Source of the DNA: Periconia sp. R9002
Lineage: Eukaryota > Ascomycota > Dothideomycetes > Pleosporales > Periconiaceae
Length of the DNA stretch: 64,000 nt
Assembly: GCA_023627715.1 (NCBI GenBank)
Contig: JAMAHW010000021.1
Location: 248,001-312,000, forward strand
Direction of reading: 5' to 3'
Shown here: piece after piece, positions 44,278 through 54,061 of the stretch
How the letters are laid out: each line of letters begins with the position of its first letter
How positions within the stretch are numbered: position 1 is the stretch's first letter
Notes under the pieces: model-generated
The model's input: the letters and a program-made list of their open reading frames with translations, nothing else
What the model was told of the DNA's origin: nothing
Databases searched by the model: none
Program-made: the position numbers and the translations under genes

Positions 44278-45054
44278 ATGCCACAATCAGCAGACGCGAC
44301 AGCTACTATTATGAATGGAGAACATCCACCATGCTACCTTCTAAGCCTGCCAACAGAAATCCAACTCCAAATCTACGAACTGGCAGTTGTTGAAGAAAGA
44401 CCGCTATTGATCAACTACCCCTGCAACTCCTCCTACCGAGGAAGATTCGATACGGAAATCGAAGACAAAAAGAAATGGAGGGCCGGAGAGATACGCTCGC
44501 CGGAACAGCCCGCCTTGACCCGTACATGCCAAGTCCTTAGAGAAATCACTCTGCCAATCTATTACGGAAAAAACGTCTTTCGAGCAGCATATTGTTATTC
44601 CCGAAAAATAGGTACCCGTCCTCCAATCGAGTGGCTTCGCAGGATCGGTCCACGGAATCGCGAAATGCTGCGTCATTTTTACTTTTACGATCTCAATGAG
44701 AATCAAGATACAGAGAGCCCGCATGCCTTCCAAACACTGAAAGAGTCGGCAGTTTTCCATGAGCTGGGGGGCGTGATAGAAACGTTGAGTAGTCGGTACT
44801 GCTGTGCTCACTTGGTGACGTTTGGGGAGCAAAAAGGGAAGGCAAAAGGAATACCTGTTGCAGCTGAGCCCGAAGTGCCTAGACTGAGAATGGAAGGAGA
44901 AGCACAAGACGGCCATCAGATATATATGGCTTTACTTGCGGCAGAACAGACGAATTCGGCAGAAGATCGGAGCATGGTGCCAGCAGAAGATGTTGGGGGA
45001 GGAGAGTTGATAACGGAAGAACCTGTAGTAGTAACCCCGAGGGAGGCAGACTAG
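44278..45054 (+). CDS. 2EXR / F-box-like domain protein
   Basis: ORF of 258 aa from MPQSADATATIMNGEH; ATGs at 44239 (upstream) and 44311 (downstream) are alternatives. The segment CYLLSLPTEIQLQIYELAVV is the F-box/2EXR-like opening common in large fungal families. QPALTRTCQVLREITLPIYY then GKNVF is the usual second conserved block. The middle (FYFYDLNENQD) and the acidic tail are less conserved. Such proteins are expanded in filamentous ascomycetes and few have known roles; coupling to SCF ubiquitin ligase is plausible only if a true F-box is present, which I cannot confirm. No membrane or secretion signal. Confidence 0.75.
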   Translation: MPQSADATATIMNGEHPPCYLLSLPTEIQLQIYELAVVEERPLLINYPCNSSYRGRFDTEIEDKKKWRAGEIRSPEQPALTRTCQVLREITLPIYYGKNVFRAAYCYSRKIGTRPPIEWLRRIGPRNREMLRHFYFYDLNENQDTESPHAFQTLKESAVFHELGGVIETLSSRYCCAHLVTFGEQKGKAKGIPVAAEPEVPRLRMEGEAQDGHQIYMALLAAEQTNSAEDRSMVPAEDVGGGELITEEPVVVTPREAD

Positions 45055-45578
45055 TCCTACATTCTTGACAGCAATCGATTAGTGGAAATAATAGCACAAG
45101 TCATCCAATGCACCTATCCTCAATGTCATAACCTCTCATAATGAAAAATTATCTACCTAGTGTGCTGCACTTAAAGGTCACAGGATGGCCTACAGAAGGC
45201 ATAGATACAGAGGCGCTGTGTTTTTGGTTGACATTCATTTTAACAACCTCGCGATCATACACGTATGTGGAATTGCGTTATCAGAACATTGGAATGCAGA
45301 ATGATATAATTACGTATGATTACAAACGGTGTAGGCGCCCACTGCATAGTTCGCCATTACGACGACAGACATTGAAGTTGTGTCTCAACGAGCACCGAAC
45401 TCGCCACTATGCCTTGAATGACTTGACGAAGATCTTTTCACCCTAAGTAACGCTCCATGAGACCTAACCCAATCCTGCCTTCCCATCTGTTCATTCAAGA
45501 AACCCACACAGCACATCAGATCCCCGTTTGATGCCAATTTCGAGTTTCCCACACACTCCTATCTCTGCATCTCTCTCT
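45055..45578. other. Convergent intergenic region
   Basis: Lies between the 2EXR-like gene (+) and the orphan gene (-). A short ORF at 45141-45446 is probably chance. Nothing else seen. Confidence 0.45.
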
Positions 45579-46505
45579 CTACTCCCCACTCATGCAATCC
45601 CAGACAACCCTCTCCAACCACTCCAACTCCTCGACCGCCAAGTCGCTCCTCTCTAAGTCCATCGCGCTTATCACCCTTAAATGCTCGCTGCAAAACCGCC
45701 AATCGATCCGCCTCTGCATCCCTATCTGCGCGAAAAAGACCTGGTCGCTGTAAAACAGCGCCTCGCTTTGCTCCGTCATATCTATGTCCCGGAGTAGAGG
45801 GACATACTTGATGTTGAACCCGGTGTTGAGGCTGTAGTTGATTCTGGAGATGATAGCGAGAGAGGTGTTTGTGAGCGTGGGATTTGTGATGTTTGTGTGG
45901 AAGGCCCGTGGTGGGATGACCGGAAAGCGTTTGGGTTCTATGAATGTTATAGTAAATATGTCGCTTGGAGGGTCCCAGTGCTGGAAGATTTTTTCATAAG
46001 GATCCGGGTCGGGTGGGAGTCTAGAACGCAGTTGGTCTAATTGAGAGGATTGAGGGAAACCGTGGGTATGGTAGGTATTCGGATTGTGGCCGGTAGTAGG
46101 GTAGGCGGGGATCGCGCGTAGCCTGTGGCGAGGGATGTCCTTGAGCTGATCTAGCGCAGCGGATTTGGGGAGGCCAGACTTATGATGTTTGATTGTAGGT
46201 GCGGTTTGCTCTGGTTCTTCTTGCGACTGGTTGCTGGACATGTATGGGAAGGAAGTGTTCAGAGGAAGCGTCAACAGCCGTAGCGGCGCGGTACCTAGGC
46301 CAAACTCGCTGGACAGGTGTTTTGTAGTCTCCACATCCCCGTCAGCAAAGTTGGAACTTAGACCTTCTGGCGCTGGCACGATGGAATGAGGAGGCTCATT
46401 CTCATCCTGACTGATCGCGCCCACGCTGTCATTGCGGTTTTCCGTCTTGTTGTTCGAGCCGTACTCCAGATTGGAAAGATTTGTACGTCTAAAACCCTCC
46501 ATCAT
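45579..46505 (-). CDS. Orphan protein
   Basis: Single ORF of 308 aa starting MMEGFRRTNLSNLEYGSNNK. The N-terminal half is low-complexity with two similar motifs, SGLPKSAALDQLKDIPRHRL and GFPQSSQLDQLRSRLPPDPD. The C-terminal half is globular (DIFTITFIEPKRFPVIPPRA, ISRINYSLNTGFNIKYVPLL) and ends MDLERSDLAVEELEWLERVV then WDCMSGE. That end faintly resembles the tails of the family copies at 39.7-43.2 kb (DWVVEDLGLIEDII), so a distant relationship is possible but weak. No signal peptide. Function unknown. Confidence 0.55.
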   Translation of the reverse strand: MMEGFRRTNLSNLEYGSNNKTENRNDSVGAISQDENEPPHSIVPAPEGLSSNFADGDVETTKHLSSEFGLGTAPLRLLTLPLNTSFPYMSSNQSQEEPEQTAPTIKHHKSGLPKSAALDQLKDIPRHRLRAIPAYPTTGHNPNTYHTHGFPQSSQLDQLRSRLPPDPDPYEKIFQHWDPPSDIFTITFIEPKRFPVIPPRAFHTNITNPTLTNTSLAIISRINYSLNTGFNIKYVPLLRDIDMTEQSEALFYSDQVFFAQIGMQRRIDWRFCSEHLRVISAMDLERSDLAVEELEWLERVVWDCMSGE

Positions 46506-46813
46506 GGACAGGCGGTGCGAACGATTGCACGTAAACGGTTTTGGGGCGATCGAGATGGTAGTTCAAAGTCAGTATCAGACCTTCTGACTGCCGGCGTGGT
46601 CGACAGGCAAGGTTGCTGGGATCGGGCGAGGTGCTCCAAGTGAGTCGGGGTGACATACGTCGCGACGGCAGAAGCCGAGTCGACGATTGGAATCGGGCAG
46701 TGCGCGGTATGGAAACGGACTGGTGCGAGCGTACAGTGAAAGCAAACGCAAATCATCAAGGCGTTATTCGTTATTCACTACGTAGCTATCTTTACTCAAA
46801 TACAAAATACCCC
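46506..46813. other. Short intergenic region
   Basis: The gap between two minus-strand genes. No feature seen. Confidence 0.4.
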
Positions 46814-48150
46814 TCAGCGCCAGTTCCTTCTATTGCCCCGCCTATCCTCTTCCTCCGAATCAGTGTCATAATCGTCGTAGCTATCACGACGGGATCGTGA
46901 ATTGCGTCGATCACGTGAAGAGCGACTGTCCCGGGGCTTGCTTTCACCATCGGCTACAGCACTACCGGTGATCTTAGCCCGGAATCGATCTACGATACTC
47001 TTGCTGCGAGCGCGTAGGCCGTATCCTGTTCTGGAGCGCGTTGGGCTCATGGAATATCCGCGAGATCTCCGATCATCGTCGTAGTCACTGTAGCCTCTAT
47101 CTGGACGAGACCGCCCGCGACGATCATAATCGTCGTCGTAGTCGTCATAGTCATCGCGGTAGTCTCCGCTGCGCCCTTCCTTGCCTCGCCCCCGGCGGTC
47201 ATGTTCATCGTCAGAACGGGAATCATAGTAATCGCTGTTGTGTCCGAGCCGTTTCTGCGAACGGGATCCAGCTTTATCGCTATGGTACAAGGCATCTTCC
47301 TCTGTGTCTTTATGTTTCTTCCTGTCCATGAATTTGTCCATGAGTGCCGGACCGCCGAACGCACCAGCTGCAGCTCCTGCAAGTGTCCCGTACTTGTCGT
47401 GACCGAGTGCTCTTCCCCCCATTCCCCCGGCGAGTGCGCCTCCAACTGCGGCTAGAAGTTTTGTTTGCCGGTAATGCTGCTGCTTTCTATCCTTTGGGGG
47501 GCCGCCGTGGTAGTGACTGCGGCTGTCCCTTGACGTATCATCTGAATAAGCTCGGTGGTGACCTGGCCTTGCCTTGTAGTCCGGCTCTCTATATCGCGAC
47601 AAATCGTTGTATGAACTACGGGGCAAATCGCGGCTGTCATATCTGGGGTCAAGAGAAGCTGCAGAGCGCGGTGCCTGGTCGTAGCGATTTGATGAAGGCA
47701 CGTACGGGGAGCCGTCATACTGCGCGGCGCCGCTGGCAGGTACATATTCGCCCGGATTGTATGGTTTTGTGTGTGTTTCTCCTCTCCCGGAAGTTGGTGG
47801 TGTGGGAGCTTGCGGGTAGTATGATTGGTTGTAAGGCTGACCAGCTGTATGTCCACCTGGCGGTGGTGGCGGTGCTGGATTTGAACCATAGGCCCAGCCT
47901 GCTTGCGAATTCCTATCGAAAAGTAAGCGACTCTCATCATTATTGGGCTGTCGTGTTTCTTCGGGTAATGATGCCGAGATGGGTCGCCTAGTGCATTTGG
48001 TACATACCTGAAATCTTGCGCAGAGCGGGGTTCTTCATGATGTTGATTGTTTAACGATGGATTCGATCCTCCTTGGTTTTCATATCCAGCTCCGTAATCT
48101 GATGTTGGTGGTGGAGGGAAATATGGCACCTGGCCGTTGTTGGAAGCCAT
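46814..48150 (-). CDS. Glycine-zipper protein with Arg/Asp/Ser-rich tail
   Basis: Exons 48150-48008 and 47912-46814 join in frame to 413 aa. The N-terminal half is Pro/Tyr/Gln-rich and disordered (MASNNGQVPYFPPPPTSDYG, YNQSYYPQAPTPPTSGRG). The middle has a glycine-zipper hairpin: LLAAVGGALAGGMGGRALGH, DKYGTLAGAAAGAFGGPALM, then DKFMDRKKHK, the pattern of Gly-zipper 2TM domains that can pack in membranes. The C-terminal third is a charged RS/RD-type region (DDYDDYDDDYDRRGRSRPDR, SSRDRRNSRSRRDS). No signal peptide. Similar proteins are common hypothetical proteins in filamentous ascomycetes; role unknown. Confidence 0.75.
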
Positions 48151-49172
48151 GCCGCGAGGTTATTGTTATCCCACGATATTGACGTCGTTCGCAATGGCTT
48201 GTCGCTTCTTCCAAGTTTCCAGTAATAGGGGATTCTCAGGTCCAGCAGGCCTTCTGGCGTCAAAATGAGTTTTCGAAATTCCAAGTTCGAAAAAAGTGAG
48301 ATCAACTTTCTGAAATGGATGCGACGAGGCCAGCTTTTATGTCGGACTCATGACATCACCTACGAAAAGCCATGGGCCCACACAGCAAAGCTTGGTATAC
48401 ACTATCTATCCCGGTGAGCAAAATACAGTCCTCCACCTGTTATACGCCTGATATCCATCCCGAACTTCCTGGCTAGCTCGTAATGTCGACACCCTAGTCT
48501 CCGCCACACCAAGAAGGCGCGTCGTGGTTTCGGTGGGGGTGGCGCACGGCTGTAATCCTGGTAGAAGTCTGATCCAGATCCAACACGATACGACCCACTT
48601 ATAATTTCTCGTAGAATTATACCGAGAGTATTAGTGAACCTGGGCCCGAAGTGCGGCAGAAATCAAAGCAGAGGACAAATTGGGTGGAAAACTCCCAGAA
48701 TTCTCTATATCTTATGAGTGACTCAAAAAAAGAATCGAAAGCAGCTATGCCATCATTGATTACACAAGTGAAGCTCTCTAGTGTGCACTGTGTTACATGA
48801 GTCCGTAGAAACCACCTTCACTTGGATCGGCCCTTTTTCCTACGCCCCCACCTCATGAGAGTTGTCGCTCTGTTCACCATACTCCAAGATAAATACCGTG
48901 AAACAGGGGCCACTTTACAAGGGTTGAAACTACCAAAAGTGTCCAATCAAATCCCGTAATTTCTTGACTGGTTTACCTCGGAGTATAGTAGTAGTACTGC
49001 CCAGGCCTGGATCATTTAGTAACTCGAGCTGAGGTCCCCTCTCTGTCTACATAAGTACCTAGTAGGACGTTGCCTCTGCTCTTCCCGATACTTCAGGCAT
49101 TTCATTACCCTTCTTAATTCGCAACGTAACCCCCTTTCAATCAGACTAGAAAGCATTCTTCTCACCCCCAAA
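48151..49172. other. Divergent intergenic region with a repeat fragment
   Basis: Promoters of the glycine-zipper gene (-) and the 49173 gene (+). It holds a fragment of the 35.2-kb inverted-repeat element at about 48894-48935 (TACCGTGAAACAGGGGCCAC and ACAAGGGTTGAAACTACC). Confidence 0.5.
48894..48940. mobile_element. Fragment of the MITE-like element family
   Basis: About 45 bases matching the inner part of one terminal repeat and adjoining internal sequence of the element at 35174-35328. The other end is not recognisable. Confidence 0.55.
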
Positions 49173-49814
49173 ATGGCCCCTTCCTGGCTCGAAAAGTTCA
49201 TCGAACGCGAGGATGCCACCCCTGATCCACGCCGCACTTCAGAGCGCCCACTCCTAGAACTACACTACACCTCCATCGCTGACCACCGCCGCATCCTAGG
49301 CGTGCAAGGCGACACAGTCCCACGCTACGAAGTCAAGCGACAAGCCAAACTAGGAGGAGCATGGGGAACCAAATGCCTCGTGACATCTCCCTCCAAAGAC
49401 AAAAAAGAAGTAGCCATGCTCGACTTCCACAGCCTGCCTCGACCCTGCATGGAGATCGAACTGCTGCAAAAGAGCCACATGATAAAGATTGCCACGTCGA
49501 AACAGGAGTATAACGGGGGTGGTGGGCTGGGGTTGCTGCGGTGGAAAGGGACCGGAATGAAGGCGTATGGGGAGGCGTCGTGGGAGTTGAGGGATGAGAA
49601 GGGGTTGGTGGTGGCAGTTACGGTGGATGAGAGGCAGGTGAATGGTATGATTAGTGTTTGGAGGGAGGGCTTGAATGATGAGATGGTGGAGGAGCTTGTG
49701 ATGGTTGCGGTTGCGAAGATCGAGGATTATAAGAACATGCTGAACAATTCGAAGCGGGCGGTGGTAGGTGTGAGTATTGGGACTGCGGCTTGGCTTGCTG
49801 GAATTTGGGCGTAA
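49173..49814 (+). CDS. Hypothetical beta-rich protein, possible Tubby/LURP-like fold
   Basis: Single-exon gene for 213 aa, start MAPSWLEKFIEREDATPDPR after CAAA. The order of short strands (VPRYEVKRQAKLGGAWGTKC, EVAMLDFHSLPRPCMEIEL, HMIKIATSK, ASWELRDEKGLVVAVTVDER) with a C-terminal helix (EMVEELVMVAVAKIEDYKNM) and hydrophobic end (RAVVGVSIGTAAWLAGIWA) recalls fungal Tubby-C-terminal-like proteins. That assignment is by general pattern only. Introner copy E begins 25 bases after the stop codon. Function unknown. Confidence 0.6.
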   Translation: MAPSWLEKFIEREDATPDPRRTSERPLLELHYTSIADHRRILGVQGDTVPRYEVKRQAKLGGAWGTKCLVTSPSKDKKEVAMLDFHSLPRPCMEIELLQKSHMIKIATSKQEYNGGGGLGLLRWKGTGMKAYGEASWELRDEKGLVVAVTVDERQVNGMISVWREGLNDEMVEELVMVAVAKIEDYKNMLNNSKRAVVGVSIGTAAWLAGIWA

Positions 49815-49838
49815 AAGACGATAGCATCAATCAATAAC

Positions 49839-49971
49839 CTATGTTGAACTCCAGGTATAGAGTCGTTTGTTATCGAGACACCATTTAGTGTGGCGTATTA
49901 AGACACTGATAATGTACTGCAACCACCCTAGTTACATTTAATTAACTTTGTACGCGCGATATATCTTATAG
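49839..49971 (+). mobile_element. Introner-like element copy E
   Basis: A plus-strand copy of about 133 bp with the family body (CCAGGTATAGAGTCG, GACACCATTTAGTGTGG, TAATGTACTGCAACCACCC). The donor position reads CT instead of GT, and the CACGTG core is changed to CATTTAGTG. It lies in the 3' flank of the 49173 gene, so it is either in the 3' untranslated region or intergenic. It is the most degraded copy. Confidence 0.72.
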
Positions 49972-50943
49972 TGTTGTGGACAAGAACCCCCCTGAACAAG
50001 GATAGTGTCATCTTAGATGCTTTGCAGCACTGTACTCTGCTTATTGATACTATTTTCGAGTTCATATGACAGATTATGCTGAGGTGATTCACCGCTCTGT
50101 GTGTCTCCGTGGTATCGGTACACTGACAGAATGAGTTGCAGTCTTGCAAAATTAACTACCAGTCACGGAAGGTGTTAGAATCGTATAAAGCGTCGTAGTT
50201 TTCCAAGCCTTGAGATTGATTCATTCCTCAATTGAATCTTGCTGACCACTCAATTCGTGGGCAGGCCCTTCTCTGAATCTGCCTTACGGGTTAACTTCAT
50301 TTCCTTCACTTCTGCACTCGAACTTCCTCTCCTTGGCGCAATTGGACTGGGATATCCTGACAATACAAACCTTGTCGTCATTTCTTTGCACCCTACACTG
50401 CCTTTGCTGTTATTACTCTGGCCTGTGCTTAATAACTTGATTATGCATTGCTTAAGATCCCTATTAACAGACATACTATCGTCGTGCTCAACTGCTACCA
50501 GTATGCATACCGTGAGAACAGGGGCCTCCTTACAATTACAAGGGTTGAAACTAGGGAAATACCGGGGCAATTTGTCCGTTGCATTAGGTAAACCCTGTAG
50601 TTACGATATCTACGTAAGTGGATTATTCGGATTATATAGGTGGGTGGCTGTGGCGCAGCTGTGAAAGAGCCCAATTCGGCAGATATTGGCCGGATATCAT
50701 GGTAGGGTTCCAAACAGTTTCTTGGCAATGGGGAAGCGGCTCATCAGTGATGATGAACACTAATCTGGCGCCAGACTTAAGTATTCGAATGTCATTAGAT
50801 ATGGTCACGTGATAGATAGTAGTGAGTTCATGTCCATTTCAGGATGTATCCACATGTGCATTCAGCGCAGAGTCTAGCTCAGATTGACGATCTATGAATA
50901 AAAATATACTTGATAGTCTTACCGCACATATTATCGTATCTTC
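49972..50943. other. Intergenic region with a MITE-like copy
   Basis: No supported gene. It contains a diverged copy of the 35.2-kb inverted-repeat element at about 50508-50618. Confidence 0.5.
50508..50618. mobile_element. Diverged copy of the MITE-like element
   Basis: About 111 bp: starts TACCGTGAGAACAGGGGCCT, contains ACAAGGGTTGAAACT and TTGCATTAG blocks of the full element, and ends AGTTACGATATCTACGTAAG, the opposite terminus. It is shorter than the 155-bp copy through internal loss. Confidence 0.65.
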
Positions 50944-51423
50944 ATGATGGTGGTAGAGAACGTTGAATGTACCATCGCAATCACAGTCAAGGCATATATA
51001 ACGTCATCGCAAAGAGAATGGGACCCCATGCATTATAAACATAAAGATGGTAGCACAAGAGGACGTTATGGGCTAAATTTCAATAGTATGATAACTTCAA
51101 TGTTAGAACTTGAGGCAAAACAGATAGCAGAAGCCGACTTCTTCACCTCCCGCGCTTACTACGCCGCGTTTCATGAATTCCATGTCTTTGACACTATTCA
51201 TGACGGTCTGTTGTATGCTGCAATTAGATCGAAGTGTTCTTTTTTCAGAGATTTGCACGAGTTATTTTACCTATGGTTAGAGGCTGATTCGCTGAAATTT
51301 TGGTGGGCGAATCATTCACTACAGATAAAAATCAAATATGTGGCTTATGACCAAACGGACAACCGTGATTGTTTACAACACACAAACGAGCAGCCCCACT
51401 TGCCGTCGCAACCTATCCTTTGA
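50944..51423 (+). CDS. Possible small orphan gene
   Basis: An ORF of 159 codons, start MMVVENVECTIAITVKAYIT. The middle (FFTSRAYYAAFHEFHVFDTI, FFRDLHELFYLWLEADSLKF) has protein-like aromatic composition, but there is no known domain and no independent support. It could be a relic. Confidence 0.3.
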   Translation: MMVVENVECTIAITVKAYITSSQREWDPMHYKHKDGSTRGRYGLNFNSMITSMLELEAKQIAEADFFTSRAYYAAFHEFHVFDTIHDGLLYAAIRSKCSFFRDLHELFYLWLEADSLKFWWANHSLQIKIKYVAYDQTDNRDCLQHTNEQPHLPSQPIL

Positions 51424-51576
51424 CCATGCAATGTCTTTGCGCTCCTCCGACCTCCTCTTTCTTCAACGCCCTCACTCTTACCTTGTCCTATTCTTCTACC
51501 AGCTCATATTCCTGTTGCAAAAGCTCCGCTACTAGGCGCAAGTAGTTTTACGCGCCTGCCAGCTACTCTGTTCAAC

Positions 51577-53514
51577 ATGCCTGGGACCAGTCAGGCAAAC
51601 ATTGTCTTGCGGCCGAAGTCAAGCAGGATTGCCCAAAACTCTATCATTTCCAAGCAGGATAACGTTTCACCCGCTGCAGCTGCAAGCAGGGTCAAAACAC
51701 CCAGGGACACAGGATCTAAATTGCTCTCTCGACCGGAAGTCGTCGCGAGACCAAGTTCCGCAAGCCATGACAAACATCCTAACTCCACACCTGACCTTGT
51801 CGCCAAGTTGAAATGCTCAGCAAAGGCCGAAGAACTGGGAAGTACTATTACCCCAGAGCTGCTTAAAGCGGGGAAACATTCTGCACATTTATCCAATACC
51901 GGAGAAGTCCATCTGATGGTGCCATATGGGAGTAGCCTTGTCGTTCGCCTGAAGTTTCCGCAGAAGCAGGACGCAATCCAAAACATCATCGCCGAAAAAT
52001 CACGTACAAGTGGGAAGGCTGCTCCAATATTACAAGGTAAGCTGAAGAAGAAGCCCCAGCCGCGGAAGGCCTTCAAAGTCACATCATCTACATTAAATAT
52101 TTTGAGCCGTTCAATCTCACTTGCCCTCTCAGCGAAAAGTATTTCCCCTCCGGCATGGACGGATAATATCACACCATTCAACACAAAAACAATCAGGTCC
52201 ACAATTCTCAGCCCTGAAGAACCGCATCCTCCTCTCCCAGGACACTACGAATGGTTCGCCTCCGCCGTCCCAGTCTCCGCAATCTTCCCCCCGGGTACCC
52301 CACTCACCGCGAGCGAGATAAATACATACTACCCACATCATATACGCTGGATCGATGTCATGCTGCGTCTTACACATAATGGGTATAAAGGATACGACAT
52401 TCTCGGGATCCAATCATTCTTCCGAGGCAATATTACGCCTCCCCTCACAAAGGCGCAGGCAAATCAACTTCAACGCGATATGCTCAAGAACAAGGTTCCG
52501 GGATTTAGTACGGTAGAAGGGGTGTGGGAAGGTGTGCCAAATACAAACCTGTCCACCGCCGAACTTGATCCGGGCCAGGTCCTCTTGAGCAGGGTACATG
52601 GACGCTTCACAGTACCAACGTTCGATGAGCTTGTGAGAGGCTTGACAGCAGTCCCAGAGGGAGATGATGCCAGGGAGTTGACGACATGTCTATTATGGTG
52701 GTTACAACAGAAGGACAAATTTACACCGAAATTGGACTTCAACGTGCTACACGTGCCTTGGCTCGTTCGTGCTTTACGAGTTCCTCTCCCACCCTATGGA
52801 TCTCGCAACCTCGATCAGGAAGCACTGTCAGAATGGAGGGCAAATCGATGTCTCCCCTCAACGAACATTGATGACGAAAAGTCTACAAACAAACAACAAC
52901 AGCAAACAACACCACCACCAACAATCCCCCGCTCCCGTCTCGAAGTAAACCTCAACACCGAAACCATCACACCAACACTAACCCTCCAACTCCGCACCAT
53001 CCTCCTCTACCCATACATGTCCATGCGCAACATGGCCACAACAGGCATCGCCACACTACTCCTCAACGAACCCGACGAAACATCACCTCTCCCCTCCCCA
53101 CAAACACCATCTTCCACTCGAACCCTATCAAAAGAACCATCTCCCGCCGAACCCCTACCAACAAGCCCACCAACCCAACCCTTCCCATCCCCCGCGACAA
53201 AAACATCACCTCCAACCGTCTCCGTCGAAGAGGCCCTCCGCGGCTATCGCATCCCTATCAAACGCCGCTACCCAATGTCCGCGACCGAATCCCCGAATTC
53301 GCAGTCGCTGCGGAAGAAGATTGCGCATGATGCTTTGCAACGGCGACGTACGCAGGAGCTTGATTCGTCGCCTCTGTCGCGCAAGAGAAAGAATGGGGAG
53401 GATGGTGAGGGGGTGAGTGTGTCGAGGAAGGGGAATGGGAAGGAGAATGTGGAAGATGAGGACGTGAGTGGGTTTGAAACGTCGCCTGTGAAGAGGGTTA
53501 ACAGGGATGAGTGA
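51577..53514 (+). CDS. Lineage-specific family protein, long divergent member
   Basis: Single-exon gene for 645 aa, start MPGTSQANIVLRPKSSRIAQ. The N-terminal 200 residues are basic/Ser-rich and unmatched. From about residue 223 it follows the same outline as the two genes at 39.7-43.2 kb: EWFASAVPVSAIFPPGTPLT, ASEINTYYPHHIRWIDVML, LTHNGYKGYDILGI, then FTVPTFDELVRGLTAVPEGD and DARELTTCLLWWLQQKD near residue 343. These match NDPLPVNFTAVEIITFLPNL and VPIIALLQDVKKIPQGEDAA. The C-terminus is long, Pro/Ser/Thr-rich (SPLPSPQTPSSTRT) with a bipartite basic stretch (KRKNGEDGEGVSVSRKGNGK) suggesting a nuclear location. Function unknown. Confidence 0.7.
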   Translation: MPGTSQANIVLRPKSSRIAQNSIISKQDNVSPAAAASRVKTPRDTGSKLLSRPEVVARPSSASHDKHPNSTPDLVAKLKCSAKAEELGSTITPELLKAGKHSAHLSNTGEVHLMVPYGSSLVVRLKFPQKQDAIQNIIAEKSRTSGKAAPILQGKLKKKPQPRKAFKVTSSTLNILSRSISLALSAKSISPPAWTDNITPFNTKTIRSTILSPEEPHPPLPGHYEWFASAVPVSAIFPPGTPLTASEINTYYPHHIRWIDVMLRLTHNGYKGYDILGIQSFFRGNITPPLTKAQANQLQRDMLKNKVPGFSTVEGVWEGVPNTNLSTAELDPGQVLLSRVHGRFTVPTFDELVRGLTAVPEGDDARELTTCLLWWLQQKDKFTPKLDFNVLHVPWLVRALRVPLPPYGSRNLDQEALSEWRANRCLPSTNIDDEKSTNKQQQQTTPPPTIPRSRLEVNLNTETITPTLTLQLRTILLYPYMSMRNMATTGIATLLLNEPDETSPLPSPQTPSSTRTLSKEPSPAEPLPTSPPTQPFPSPATKTSPPTVSVEEALRGYRIPIKRRYPMSATESPNSQSLRKKIAHDALQRRRTQELDSSPLSRKRKNGEDGEGVSVSRKGNGKENVEDEDVSGFETSPVKRVNRDE

Positions 53515-54061
53515 GGATAGGGGGATGATATGGTTCTGGGAAGGATTTGAGGAGGTTGAATAGTGCTGAGTGGATCTCGGGTGGCGATTAGAGGGTTGTG
53601 TCGGAGGGAGGTTTTGAGATGCTTTCTCCGTGTTGGGACGTACGCGTTCGGTGCTGTCGTGGTTGTCTTGGGCGTAGAGCGAAAGCGATGGGCTTCAAAA
53701 AGATGAAAGGAGGACATGATAGGCTGTGGCTCTTTTTAGAGCATGCCTGTGAGACTAAGGACAGTTTCATGCTGTGCCTTGAACCAAGCAGTGATTCTTG
53801 TCTACACGACATGGCAATAATCAATACACTGCGCCTGTACAACTAGGGAAAAACTCCGCTGTAAAACATTCAGAAACAACAAGGTCGTCTTTACTATTCT
53901 ACATGAGTTTTTTACCCGTTCTTTGCCTTTGGATATTACCTTTTTATGATTGGCTAGGGATAGCCTCTAGTGATACGATACTATACATCCATCCAATACT
54001 CACTCATAAATCTTTTATCTATAATGCAACCCACCACAATACCCCTCCCCTTGCCCTCCGC
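53515..54061. other. Convergent intergenic region
   Basis: 3' flanks of the long family gene (+) and the ABC transporter (-). No supported feature. Confidence 0.45.
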
